From: Prochlorococcus sp. AG-418-D13
GTDB taxonomy: Bacteria; Cyanobacteriota; Cyanobacteriia; PCC-6307; Cyanobiaceae
Assembly: GCA_003214315.1 (NCBI GenBank)
Contig: QCLU01000002.1
Location: forward strand, 124,001-188,000
DNA: 64,000 nucleotides
Direction of reading: 5' to 3'
The notes below the pieces were generated by a model. The model searched no databases, was not told the origin of the DNA, and saw only the letters and a list, made by a program, of their open reading frames with translations. Positions 1 through 10,700 of the stretch are shown here, one piece after another. Made by a program: the position numbers and the translations under genes. Every line of letters starts with the position of its first letter. Position 1 is the stretch's first letter.

Positions 1-1418
1 CCTCTTTCTCCAACAATAGTTTTAAACCTTTGTGGAAAACTATTGATATCGTCAATTAATCCAGCTTTTGTAGCGCTTTCTTTAACTAGGTATTTAGAAG
101 CTTTGGGTTCTCCAAAACTTAGGTTTTCTGAGATCGTAGAAGTAAATAAGAATGCTTCTTGAGGAACGATTGAAATATTTTTTCTAAGATCACTCAATTT
201 TAAAGTTTTTACATCTATTTCATCTAAAAATAATTGATTATCTGGAATTTCAATAGTCCGTCCTAGAGACTTTGCTAGTGTTGTCTTGCCACAACCTACT
301 GGGCCAACTATTGCAATAAGCTCTCCAGGATAAATTTTAAAATTAAGACTATTTAATGAATTAAATTTTGATCCTGGATACTTTATTGTTAAATTTTTTG
401 CTTCTAAGAATCCTTTAACCTTTCTTTTTAAAGATTTAGTTTCTGCTCTATCTACAATATTTGGATTGTTCTGAAAGATTTCTTCCACACGATCTAAACT
501 TACTTGACCAAGTTGAAAAGTATTTAAGGTAAAACCTAATAGAGCTGTTGGGAAAACAAGTCTTTCTACGTAGAGAATTAAAGCTACTAAACCACCTATC
601 GAAATAAATCCACTCTCTAATTGAAAAGTTCCTAATGATAATAAAATCAATAATGAAATTGAGGAAATACCTTGTAACAAAGGGAATAGGGTACTCGCTG
701 TTCTTGCAAGTTTTATCGCTGAATTTTGATAGTCGTTATTATAAATGTTAAATTCTTTTTTCTCAGCATTCTCTTGGGCATAAATTTTAATGGCGCTTAT
801 TCCAGATAGATCTTCTTGTATTAGATCACTAAGTTTTGATAATGATTCTTGTTGAGCTTTTCTTTGTTTAACCATCCTGCCGCCAAATAGACTTACAATT
901 CCAAGGATTAATGGAAATATCATTAAAGCGGATATTGTTAATGTTTTATTAATCGAAAACATTGAAGGAATAGTGAATGAATAAGCTAGGACAATGTTGC
1001 ACAAGCTTAAAACTGTAAAACCTAAAAGTCTTCTTATGTTTTCAATATCGCTTGTAGCTCTACTAATAATGTCTCCACTACCTTTTTTTTGAATCCATTC
1101 TGGGTCTTGAATAAGTAAATGGTCAAAAAGTTTTTGACGAAGATTTACTTCTACTTTTCTACCTATGCCGAAGACAATCTGTCTTGAAAATAATCTTATT
1201 AAACCCATACAAGTTGCTAAAAATATTAACCATAAAGATTTTGAAATAACAAAATCCGAAGAAAACCCATTTTGTAATTGGTCAATTATATTTTTTACTT
1301 CTAAGGGTATTACAACACTTAGTATATTTACTAATAAGAGAGCTAAAGCTCCATATAAGAATTCTTTTTTGTAAGGTCTTAGGTATTTAGATATAACTTT
1401 TATCTTTAAATTTTTCAT
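1..1418 (-). CDS. ABC transporter, fused TM + ATPase (MsbA/multidrug-like), C-terminus truncated by window edge
   Basis: Reverse-strand reading from ATG at 1418 gives MKNLKIKVISKYLRPYKKEF..., later GELIAIVGPVGCGKTTLAKSLG (Walker A); no stop before window start, so absent from ORF track. Confidence 0.9.
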   Translation of the reverse strand, partial: MKNLKIKVISKYLRPYKKEFLYGALALLLVNILSVVIPLEVKNIIDQLQNGFSSDFVISKSLWLIFLATCMGLIRLFSRQIVFGIGRKVEVNLRQKLFDHLLIQDPEWIQKKGSGDIISRATSDIENIRRLLGFTVLSLCNIVLAYSFTIPSMFSINKTLTISALMIFPLILGIVSLFGGRMVKQRKAQQESLSKLSDLIQEDLSGISAIKIYAQENAEKKEFNIYNNDYQNSAIKLARTASTLFPLLQGISSISLLILLSLGTFQLESGFISIGGLVALILYVERLVFPTALLGFTLNTFQLGQVSLDRVEEIFQNNPNIVDRAETKSLKRKVKGFLEAKNLTIKYPGSKFNSLNSLNFKIYPGELIAIVGPVGCGKTTLAKSLGRTIEIPDNQLFLDEIDVKTLKLSDLRKNISIVPQEAFLFTSTISENLSFGEPKASKYLVKESATKAGLIDDINSFPQRFKTIVGER

Positions 1419-1498
1419 TTTATTTTGCCGATATGATTAAGATAATGTTTCATTTTTGAATATGTGAGCTAATTTTATAAATGATTTAGTATTTATTT

Positions 1499-1795
1499 AT
1501 GGGTAACGAGCAAACTCATCCATTACATGAAACAGACAAAAACATTATAGATTCCCTTATCACTAAAAAAAGACCAGAAGATCTTGACTATATAAATTTA
1601 GCTAGATTAATAAATCGTTATACCAATTTCCCAGGAGAAATTGAAATTAAAAACGATATTGAAAAAATTTTAAATTTTTGGAAGATCACTAAAAATGAAC
1701 TTTTTTCAAAAACAAAAAATATTTGGTCAAAAAGCTTCAGGCCTTCTAATACAAATAAAGATTTAGTTGGCTCAGGGTTTGATACCTCAAATTGA
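1499..1795 (+). CDS. small conserved cyanobacterial protein (DUF3288-like)
   Basis: 98-aa ORF, ATG start; resembles DUF3288 from memory (QTHPLHETDKNIIDSL, ARLINRYTNFPGE). Confidence 0.65.
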   Translation: MGNEQTHPLHETDKNIIDSLITKKRPEDLDYINLARLINRYTNFPGEIEIKNDIEKILNFWKITKNELFSKTKNIWSKSFRPSNTNKDLVGSGFDTSN

Positions 1796-1828
1796 ATTTT
1801 ATCTGCATAATCTTTCTTTCATAAATAA

Positions 1829-2863
1829 ATGTCTTCTAATCTATCAAACGCTGAAATCCTAAATAATTTATTGGAGGGAAGGGACCTTGATGAATTAACT
1901 TCTAGATCTTTAATGCAAAGATGGCTTAATGATGAAATTTCAGATGTTGAAACAGGAGCTTTTTTGAGTGCTTTGAGAGCAAAAAGTTCTACAGGTGTCG
2001 AACTAAGTTCTATGGCTGAGGAACTCTTAAATGTTTGCGAATTGCCATTAGCAAGACCAAATTTGTATTTGGTAGATACTTGTGGAACAGGAGGTGATGG
2101 AGCTAATACATTCAATATTTCAACTGCAGTTGCATTTGTAGCTGCATCTTGTGGGGTAAAAATTGCAAAACACGGAAATAAAAGTGCTAGTGGAAAAGTT
2201 GGCTCTGCCGATGTTTTGTTGAATCTTGGTTTGAATTTAAATTGTTCATTAGAAAAAGTAATCAAAGCCGTAAGTGAAATTGGAATAACTTTTTTGTTCG
2301 CACCTGTTTGGCATAAATCTTTAATAAAACTTGCTCCATTAAGAAAGACTCTTGGAATAAGGACAGTATTTAATCAACTTGGACCATTGGTAAATCCTTT
2401 AAGACCCAATGCACAAGTTTTGGGTGTTGCTTCTGAGGATCTTTTAAAACCTATGGGAAGCGCACTTTTAGAAATGGGAATGAATAGAGCAATAGTCGTT
2501 CATGGGGCTGGTGGCCTTGATGAAGCTTCGCTTCAAGGAGAAAATAAATTAGTATTTGTTGATAATGGTGAATTACGGTTTTCAGAAATAAATATTTCAG
2601 ACTTTAACCAAAAAAATATATCTAACGAAAAGCTTGTGGTTTCTGATCCTGAGTCTAACGAGGAAATATTAAAGTCTGTATTAAATGGTTCTGGACAAAA
2701 ATCTCATATTGATGTTGTTGCCTTGAACTCTGCTTTAGTACTTTGGGCCGCAGGTATTGAGGATGATTTAAATAAAGGATTTAATAAAGCTTTATTTTCG
2801 ATAAATCAAGGAGATCCTTGGAAAAAGTTTTTACTTTTAAAAAATTATTTACATACAATTTAA
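1829..2863 (+). CDS. trpD: anthranilate phosphoribosyltransferase
   Basis: [34 protein letters not shown] motifs. Confidence 0.96.
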   Translation: MSSNLSNAEILNNLLEGRDLDELTSRSLMQRWLNDEISDVETGAFLSALRAKSSTGVELSSMAEELLNVCELPLARPNLYLVDTCGTGGDGANTFNISTAVAFVAASCGVKIAKHGNKSASGKVGSADVLLNLGLNLNCSLEKVIKAVSEIGITFLFAPVWHKSLIKLAPLRKTLGIRTVFNQLGPLVNPLRPNAQVLGVASEDLLKPMGSALLEMGMNRAIVVHGAGGLDEASLQGENKLVFVDNGELRFSEINISDFNQKNISNEKLVVSDPESNEEILKSVLNGSGQKSHIDVVALNSALVLWAAGIEDDLNKGFNKALFSINQGDPWKKFLLLKNYLHTI

Positions 2864-2874
2864 TTTAGTTCAAA

Positions 2875-4017
2875 TTGATGATTAATCCATATAAGAAAAA
2901 TGCGAAATTGGTTTTAAGTAATGGAATTGTATTCCCAGGATTCTTTTTTGGTGCTTCTGGTACAGCCATTGGTGAAATAGTTTTTAATACGGGAATGACT
3001 GGATATCAAGAAGTTATTACTGATCCAAGCTATTATGGACAAATATTAACATTCACTTATCCAGAGATTGGAAATACTGGTATTAATTTTGAAGATTCAG
3101 AATCTAATACTCATGTTAAGGGTATAATTGTTAGAAATTTTTCATCTAATAGCAGCAATTGGAGATCTAAAAAGAATTTTAATCAATGGTTAGTTGAGAA
3201 GAATATCATAGGTCTATATGGAATTGATACAAGGGCTCTTGTTAAGATTTTAAGATCTAATGGCGCGATGAATGGAGTTATTACTTCTTTAGATAAAACT
3301 GATGAAAGTTGTTTAAAGATGATTTGTGATACGCCAAATATGGAGGGATTAAATTTATCAAAAGTTGTTTCAACAAAGCAACAATATTTATGGAAAAGTC
3401 ATACGCAAACAATTTTTGATTTAAGAAAAAGATATGAAGAATCTTCTAAAAAGTTAAAAATAGTAGCAATTGATTTTGGAATTAAAAATTCAATTCTAAA
3501 TAGACTTATATCCCATGGTTGTGAAGTTTTGGTTTTACCTTCTCGATCTTCTCTAAATGATGTTCTATCTAACAAGCCGGATGGTATATTTTTCTCAAAT
3601 GGTCCAGGCGATCCTTCTTCTGTTTTTGAAGGTATAGACTTAGCAAAATCACTCATTGAATATGGTGAAATACCTATGTTTGGTATTTGCCTTGGCCATC
3701 AAATATTTGGATTAGCATTAGGTGGTTCAACTTATAAATTACCTTTTGGACATCGAGGTTTAAATCATCCTTGTGGTATAAATAATAAAATTGAGATAAC
3801 TAGTCAGAATCACGGTTTTGCTATTGATCCCAATTCTCTCTCAAAGGACATAGTTAGAATTACTCACTATAACCTTAACGATAATACTGTGGCTGGCCTA
3901 GAGGTTTATAATAAGCCTATATTTAGTGTGCAATATCATCCAGAAGCAGGACCTGGCCCACATGATTCAGATTATTTATTTAAAAAATTTGTTTCTCTAA
4001 TGTTAGAAAGATGTTGA
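2875..4017 (+). CDS. carA: carbamoyl-phosphate synthase small subunit
   Basis: GMTGYQEVITDPSY and class I glutamine amidotransferase motif FGICLGHQ, QYHPEA. Confidence 0.97.
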   Translation: MMINPYKKNAKLVLSNGIVFPGFFFGASGTAIGEIVFNTGMTGYQEVITDPSYYGQILTFTYPEIGNTGINFEDSESNTHVKGIIVRNFSSNSSNWRSKKNFNQWLVEKNIIGLYGIDTRALVKILRSNGAMNGVITSLDKTDESCLKMICDTPNMEGLNLSKVVSTKQQYLWKSHTQTIFDLRKRYEESSKKLKIVAIDFGIKNSILNRLISHGCEVLVLPSRSSLNDVLSNKPDGIFFSNGPGDPSSVFEGIDLAKSLIEYGEIPMFGICLGHQIFGLALGGSTYKLPFGHRGLNHPCGINNKIEITSQNHGFAIDPNSLSKDIVRITHYNLNDNTVAGLEVYNKPIFSVQYHPEAGPGPHDSDYLFKKFVSLMLERC

Positions 4018-4080
4018 CATGTTGTTTTCTTTTGATTTGATAATTACATTTGATATATTAATTTTTTGGAGGTTTAGATC

Positions 4081-4443
4081 ATAGAAGATTTTCAGAAGTT
4101 AACCGTTTCTTTAAGAGGAAACCTTGAGGTTAAAACAAACATTATGGTTTTTACTTTTAAAGGCCAACTTGATGCTTTCTCAGAAAAACAATTTAAGACA
4201 TATGTTACTAATAATTTAAAAAATGACTTTCCATTCGTTATTGATCTTACAAAAATAGATTTTTTAGATTCCTCGGGACTTGGAGCACTTGTTCAAACTG
4301 CAAAAGAATGCAAAAAGTCTAAACTTGGGTTCTCTGTAGTTGGCAATTCGAGAGTGGCCCAAACAATTAAACTTGTTCGTTTAGGGGATTTTCTTAACTT
4401 GAAGTCAAGCCTTGAAGATGCCTTAAATTATCTAAAAAATTGA
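4081..4443 (+). CDS. STAS-domain anti-sigma factor antagonist; probable non-AUG start (first ATG is at 4144)
   Basis: FLDSSGLGALVQTAKE STAS motif; open in-frame extension IEDFQKLTVSLRGNLEVKTNI upstream of ATG 4144, GGAGG at 4068-4072. Confidence 0.8.
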   Translation: MEDFQKLTVSLRGNLEVKTNIMVFTFKGQLDAFSEKQFKTYVTNNLKNDFPFVIDLTKIDFLDSSGLGALVQTAKECKKSKLGFSVVGNSRVAQTIKLVRLGDFLNLKSSLEDALNYLKN

Positions 4444-4838
4444 ATTATTGGATTCAAAACCTGGTTCCATATGGATCTCCCGACGATATAGGTGTTATTC
4501 AACTTGCTTGGCTTGGAGATTCGGTATGGGAGCTCCACCAAAGACTAAGGCATGTTCATTTTCCTTTAAAATCTAAAGAACTCCATCTATCTGTAGTAAA
4601 CGAAGTAAAAGCAAAATCTCAGTCAAAATCATTAAGTCAAATTGAACATTTATTAAATACAAATGAAATGGATCTAATTAGGCGTGCTAGAAATAAAACA
4701 AAGAGATATCCAAAATCTTCAGACCCCACCATATACTCTAGAGCAACTGGTTTTGAAACTCTTATTGGCTGGCTATTTTTAAAAGATCCTCAAAGATTAT
4801 CAAAACTTTTTGAATATTTAGAATTAAAAATGAATTGA
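4440..4838 (+). CDS. mrnC: Mini-ribonuclease 3 (RNase III-like catalytic domain)
   Basis: LAWLGDSVWELHQRLRH, RATGFETLIGWLFL. Confidence 0.85.
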   Translation: MNYWIQNLVPYGSPDDIGVIQLAWLGDSVWELHQRLRHVHFPLKSKELHLSVVNEVKAKSQSKSLSQIEHLLNTNEMDLIRRARNKTKRYPKSSDPTIYSRATGFETLIGWLFLKDPQRLSKLFEYLELKMN

Positions 4839-4842
4839 ATCT

Positions 4843-5847
4843 ATGAAAAACTCCTCAAATAAATTTCGCGGAAAAAATAATAAAGAGTACAAAAAAAATT
4901 CAGATTTTGGTTATTACTCAAAAAATACAAATCGTTCAGAAAAAAATGATACATTTTTGAACAATTCCGCTAAAAATAAGAAAGTTGAAAATTTAAAAAA
5001 AAATTATGAAAATAATACTTTTTCGTCTTTAAAAAGAAGAAATCCAAGATTTAAATCTAATACAGAATTTCCTAATAAAAATTCTGATATGCATCAAGAG
5101 TTTACTAATAAGAGAAATTTGGATGATTGGATATGGGGTAAACATTCGGTTTATGAGGCTCTTAGCAGTGATAGAGCTATTAATAGGATTTGGTGTACTT
5201 CGGAAATTTTTTCTTCAGACAAATTCTATATTTTGCTTAAGGATCTTAAATCAAAAGGAGTTCTTATTGAAGAAGTTTCTTGGAACAGGCTTTCGCAGTT
5301 GACATATGGCGCTTCACATCAAGGTGTCGCATTGCAGTTAGCATGCTCAAAAACAATATCCCTAGAACAATTAATCGATTTTTCTAAACACAATTGTCTA
5401 AATCCTACAATAGTCGCATTTGACGGTATAACTGATCCTCATAATGTGGGTGCCATTATAAGATCAGCTGAAGCATTTGATTGCAAGGGTGTAATTATTC
5501 CTCAGAGAAGGTCTGCAGGATTGACTGGAACAGTCGCCAAAGTAGCTGCAGGAGCCTTAGAACACCTTCATGTAAGTAGAGTTGTAAACTTAAATAGAGC
5601 ACTTGAGGAACTTAAGAAAAATGGTTTTCTTGTTGTTGGCTTATCTGGAGATGGTCAAATATCTATCTCAAATTTTCAAGAAAAAGCACCTTTGGTAGTT
5701 GTAGTTGGCTCTGAAGATAAAGGTATTTCTTTGCTTACTCAAAAAAAATGCGATTTTATATTAAGTATTCCTCTTAAAGGTAAGACTTCAAGTTTAAATG
5801 CCTCTGTGGCGGCCGCTATATCCCTATTTCATTTGACAGGTAAATAA
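4843..5847 (+). CDS. rlmB: TrmH/SpoU-family 23S rRNA 2'-O-methyltransferase with Asn/Lys-rich N-terminal extension
   Basis: DGITDPHNVGAIIRSAEAF, VVVGSEDKGIS, IPLKGKTSSLNASVAAAI. Confidence 0.92.
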   Translation: MKNSSNKFRGKNNKEYKKNSDFGYYSKNTNRSEKNDTFLNNSAKNKKVENLKKNYENNTFSSLKRRNPRFKSNTEFPNKNSDMHQEFTNKRNLDDWIWGKHSVYEALSSDRAINRIWCTSEIFSSDKFYILLKDLKSKGVLIEEVSWNRLSQLTYGASHQGVALQLACSKTISLEQLIDFSKHNCLNPTIVAFDGITDPHNVGAIIRSAEAFDCKGVIIPQRRSAGLTGTVAKVAAGALEHLHVSRVVNLNRALEELKKNGFLVVGLSGDGQISISNFQEKAPLVVVVGSEDKGISLLTQKKCDFILSIPLKGKTSSLNASVAAAISLFHLTGK

Positions 5848-5992
5848 TTTATTGTTAATAATTACTGTTTTTAAAGACTATTAAAATGTTGTTGTTTCAA
5901 TACATTTATATCATTAATAAAAATTTATTGAATTTTCACTACAAAATTGTATAGAATTTAACAAGAATTGATGGTTTCACAGACCAAACAAA

Positions 5993-6208
5993 TTGATTAG
6001 AAACTTTGGAAACAAACTCGGTTTAGCCTGGTGGGCTAAAATTGAGACAGATAAACCTAGCTGTACCTACTGGTATGGCCCATTTATTACTAAGCGTAGT
6101 TTAAAGGAAAATATGTTTTCTTTTATTAATGATCTTTCTGAAGAAGGGTCTAAAAATATTAAACACAGTTTAGTACGTTGCAAAAAAGAAGAACCATTAA
6201 CTGTTTGA
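5993..6208 (+). CDS. DUF1816-like small protein (TTG start)
   Basis: LGLAWWAKIETDKPSCTYWYGPF typical of DUF1816. Confidence 0.75.
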   Translation: MIRNFGNKLGLAWWAKIETDKPSCTYWYGPFITKRSLKENMFSFINDLSEEGSKNIKHSLVRCKKEEPLTV

Positions 6209-6238
6209 TAACTTTGATTTTAAGAAATAAATTAAGAA

Positions 6239-7687
6239 ATGAATTTTAATTCTTTAAGAAAAGAAATTACCAGCAATAATGCTTCTGTTAAGGAATTAGT
6301 TAACGATATCTTTGCCAAAATCGATCATAAAGATCCTGAAATTAATTCATATATTTGTACTACAAAAGATAATGCTATCGCACAAGCAGAGAACATTGAT
6401 AAATTAATTCAAAATAAAGAAAAACTTCCTCCTCTCGCCGGGATGCCAATAGCAATAAAGGATAATATTTGCACCAAAGGAGTTGCAACAACTTGTGCAA
6501 GTAAAATGCTCAAAAGCTTTGTTGCACCTTATGAATCCACCGCTTCGAGTAAATTATGGTCTTCAGGGGGAATTTGTTTAGGAAAAACAAATTTAGACGA
6601 ATTTGCAATGGGTAGTTCAACGGAAACTTCTGTATTCGGGGTCACTTCAAATCCTTGGGATATTAATAGAGTGCCAGGAGGCAGTTCAGGGGGTAGTGCT
6701 GCTTCAGTTGCCGCTGGATTTTGTGCAGCGGCTATAGGTTCTGATACAGGAGGATCAATAAGGCAACCAGCTTCTTTTTGTGGCGTCGTAGGTCTTAAAC
6801 CTACCTATGGCAGAGTTAGCAGATGGGGACTTGTAGCATTTGCTAGCTCTCTTGATCAAATTGGCCCAATTACAAATACTGTCTCAGATGCGGCTGAAAT
6901 TCTTTATTCAATATCTGGTAAAGACCCCTTTGACTCAACATGTCTTGATAAGCCAGTACCAAATTATTTGACTGATTTAAATAAATCTATAAAGGGTTTA
7001 AAAATTGGAATCATTAAAGAATGTTTTGAACACCCAGGACTTAACCCAGAAGTTATGGAATCTGTTCTTTCTGGAGTTGATAGATTCCAAGCTTTAGGGG
7101 CTGAAATTATCGAAGTTGAATGTCCTAGATTTAATGATGGTATTGCGACATATTATGTCATTGCACCATCTGAAGCCTCCGCAAATTTAGCTAGATATGA
7201 TGGAGTTAAATATGGCTACAGATCGAATGAAGGTTCAAATCTTATAGATATGACTTCAAAAAGTAGAGCTGAAGGTTTTGGAGATGAGGTACAAAGAAGA
7301 ATTTTGATAGGTACTTATGCTTTGTCAGCTGGATACAGTGATGCCTATTACAAGAAGGCACAAAAAGTTAGGACACTTATAAGAAAAGATTTTGATAATG
7401 CTTTTAAGAAAGTAGATGTTTTATTAACTCCAACTTGCCCAACCACTGCTTTCTTGAAGGGAGATTTTGTCAATGATCCACTTTCAATGTATTTGTCTGA
7501 TCTATTAACTGTTCCTGTTAATTTAGCAGGCCTCCCAGCAATCAGTATTCCTTGTGGTTTTGATACTAAAGGATTACCTATTGGAATGCAATTAATAGGC
7601 AATGTATTAGAAGAAGATAGAATATTGAATGCCGCAAATATCTTTGAAATTGATGCTCAGGTAATTAAGAACAGACCTTTATTTTAA
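6239..7687 (+). CDS. gatA: Asp-tRNA(Asn)/Glu-tRNA(Gln) amidotransferase subunit A
   Basis: Amidase signature [36 protein letters not shown]. Confidence 0.97.
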   Translation: MNFNSLRKEITSNNASVKELVNDIFAKIDHKDPEINSYICTTKDNAIAQAENIDKLIQNKEKLPPLAGMPIAIKDNICTKGVATTCASKMLKSFVAPYESTASSKLWSSGGICLGKTNLDEFAMGSSTETSVFGVTSNPWDINRVPGGSSGGSAASVAAGFCAAAIGSDTGGSIRQPASFCGVVGLKPTYGRVSRWGLVAFASSLDQIGPITNTVSDAAEILYSISGKDPFDSTCLDKPVPNYLTDLNKSIKGLKIGIIKECFEHPGLNPEVMESVLSGVDRFQALGAEIIEVECPRFNDGIATYYVIAPSEASANLARYDGVKYGYRSNEGSNLIDMTSKSRAEGFGDEVQRRILIGTYALSAGYSDAYYKKAQKVRTLIRKDFDNAFKKVDVLLTPTCPTTAFLKGDFVNDPLSMYLSDLLTVPVNLAGLPAISIPCGFDTKGLPIGMQLIGNVLEEDRILNAANIFEIDAQVIKNRPLF

Positions 7688-7765
7688 ATTTGTATTAATA
7701 ATTAATTTGTAATCACAAAGTGTAGATCTTTTAGAAATTTTCTCTATCTTATAGATATAAATTAT

Positions 7766-10700
7766 TTGAATATGGCTTTCGTTCCGCTTCATAATCATAG
7801 TGACTACAGCTTACTTGATGGTGCCAGTCAAATTTCAAAAATTGTAGATAGAGCTTGTGATCTTGGAATGGAATCTATAGCTCTTACTGATCATGGAGTT
7901 ATGTATGGGGTTCTTGATTTGGTCAAGAAGTGTAAAGAGAAAGGTATAAAACCAATTATTGGTAATGAAATGTACGTGATTAATGGTTCTATTGATGATC
8001 CTCAACCAAAAAAAGAAAAAAGATATCATTTGGTGGTGTTAGCAAAAAATTATACTGGTTATAAGAATCTTGTGAAGTTGACAACAATTAGTCACCTAAA
8101 TGGGATGAGAGGTCGAGGCATTTTTTCTAGACCATGTATTGATAAATCTCTTTTAAGTAAATATTGTGATGGTTTGATAGTTTCTACAGCTTGTCTTGGT
8201 GGAGAGATACCTCAGGCTATCTTAAAAGGTAGATTAGACGTAGCCGAGGATATAGCTCTTTGGTATAAAAAATTATTTGCAGATGACTTCTATCTAGAAA
8301 TACAAGATCACGGCTCTATTGAGGATAGAATTGTTAACGTTGAATTAATAAAAATTGGGAAGAAGCACCAAATAAAAGTCATCGCCACCAACGACGCCCA
8401 CTACTTATCAAGTATGGATGTTGAAGCACATGACGCTTTGCTTTGTGTATTAACAGGAAAACTAATAAGTGATGAAAAAAGATTGAGATATACCGGTACA
8501 GAATATATTAAAAGTGAAAATGAAATGCTTGAACTTTTTAAAGATCATATTGATGATGAATCAATTATTGAGGCAGTGAATAATACAGTTGAAATTTCTC
8601 AAAAAGTTGAACTATTTGATTTGTTTGGTAATTATAGAATGCCAAAATTTCCTCTTAACGAGGATACAGATTCTTTTTCTTTCCTTACACAATTATCTAA
8701 TAAAGGCCTTTTAAAAAGACTTAAAAAAAATGATCTTACAGAAGTTGATGAGAACTATAAAAAAAGGCTATCTTCCGAATTAAAAATTATTAAAGATATG
8801 GGCTTCCCAGATTATTTTTTGGTTGTTTGGGACTACATCAAATTTGCTAGAGATAACTCTATCCCTGTAGGACCAGGTAGAGGTTCTGCAGCAGGCTCAC
8901 TAGTAGCTTATGCTCTTCAAATTACAAATATAGATCCTGTTGAGCATGGATTATTGTTTGAGAGATTTTTAAATCCAGCAAGAAAGTCAATGCCAGATAT
9001 TGACACTGACTTTTGTATTGATAGGAGAAATGAAGTCATTGATTATGTTACTAATCGTTATGGAGAGGATAAAGTTGCGCAAATAATTACTTTCAATAAG
9101 ATGACCTCTAAGGCGGTTTTAAAGGATGTTGCAAGGGTTCTAGACATACCATATGGAGAGGCTGATAAATTGGCTAAGTTAATACCGGTTGTAAGAGGGA
9201 AACCTTATAAATTAAATGAAATGATTGAAAAGAATTCTCCTAGCCAAGAGTTTAGAGAAAAATATATTAATGATAATAGGGTGAAAAAATGGGTTGATTT
9301 GGCTTTGAGAATTGAAGGAACTAATAAAACATATGGAGTTCATGCTGCTGGAGTTGTTATCGCATCAGATCCTCTTGACGAACTTGTACCTCTTCAAAGA
9401 AATAATGAAGGACAAATAATAACTCAATATTCTATGGACGATATCGAATCACTTGGATTATTGAAAATGGATTTTTTAGGTCTTAAGAATCTTACGATGA
9501 TTGAAAAGACAGTTTCTCTTATTAATCAATCTACTGGAAGGAAAATAAACATCGATGAGTTACCACAAAATGATGGTAAAACCTTTGAGCTTATCGGGAG
9601 AGGAGATCTTGAAGGTATTTTTCAACTTGAATCTTCCGGCATGAAACAGGTCGTTAAGGATTTCAAACCTAACTCTCTTGAGGATATTTCTTCCATATTG
9701 GCTCTTTATAGACCTGGTCCTCTCGATGCAGGCCTTATACCTAAATTTATAAATCGAAAAAATGGGAACGAAAAGATTGATTTCCCTCATCCTTTTATAA
9801 AGTCAATTCTCACTGAAACCTATGGAATTATGGTTTACCAAGAACAAATCATGAAAATTGCTCAAGACCTAGCAGGTTATTCTCTAGGTGATGCTGATTT
9901 ACTTCGAAGAGCGATGGGTAAAAAGAAAGTTTCTGAAATGGTAAAGCATAGGAATATTTTTGTAGATGGTTCTATGAAGAAAGGTGTAAATGAAAAGTTA
10001 GCAAATGATCTTTTTGATCAGATGGTTTTATTCGCAGAATATTGTTTTAACAAAAGTCACTCAACTGCTTATGGTGCTGTAACTTATCAAACTGCATTTT
10101 TAAAAGCCCATTTTCCTGTTGCATATATGGCAGCCCTTTTAAGCGTAAATTCAGGCTCTAGCGATAAGATGCAAAGATATATTTCTAATTGTTATTCTAT
10201 GGGAATAGAAGTTATTTCTCCGAGTATTAATTTTTCTGGGGTTGATTTCACTATTAAGAACAATCAAATTTTGTTCGGGTTATCTGCAATTAAGAATTTA
10301 GGGGATTCTGCAATAAGAAATATAATTGAAAACCGAATTAGTTTTGGAACCTTTAAGTCATTATCCGATTTGTGCGACCGTTTGCCTTCTAATATTCTTA
10401 ATAAAAGAAGTCTTGAATCTCTAATTCATTGTGGAGCACTAGACGAGTTTTCAAATGATAATAATAGAGCTCAGTTATTGTCAGATCTTGAGCATGTTAT
10501 TGAGTGGGCCTCTTCAAGAAATCGTGATAGGCTATCAGGTCAAGGAAATCTATTTGAATCTAAAGAAGAATTTTCTAATGTTGCTTTTTCAGATTCACAA
10601 TTAGCTAAGGTTGATGATTATTCACTTATTGAGAAGTTAAAGTTAGAGAAGCAGCTATTAGGCTTTTATTTATCTGATCATCCTCTAAAGCATTTAACTA

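Noticed and set aside
1819-2265. 148-aa minus-strand ORF
   Set aside because: Antisense to trpD, whose family motifs are unambiguous; no independent start or coding signature.
5971-6000. 9-codon upstream ORF MVSQTKQID overlapping the DUF1816 start
   Set aside because: Very short and in a different frame; no supporting evidence for a leader peptide.
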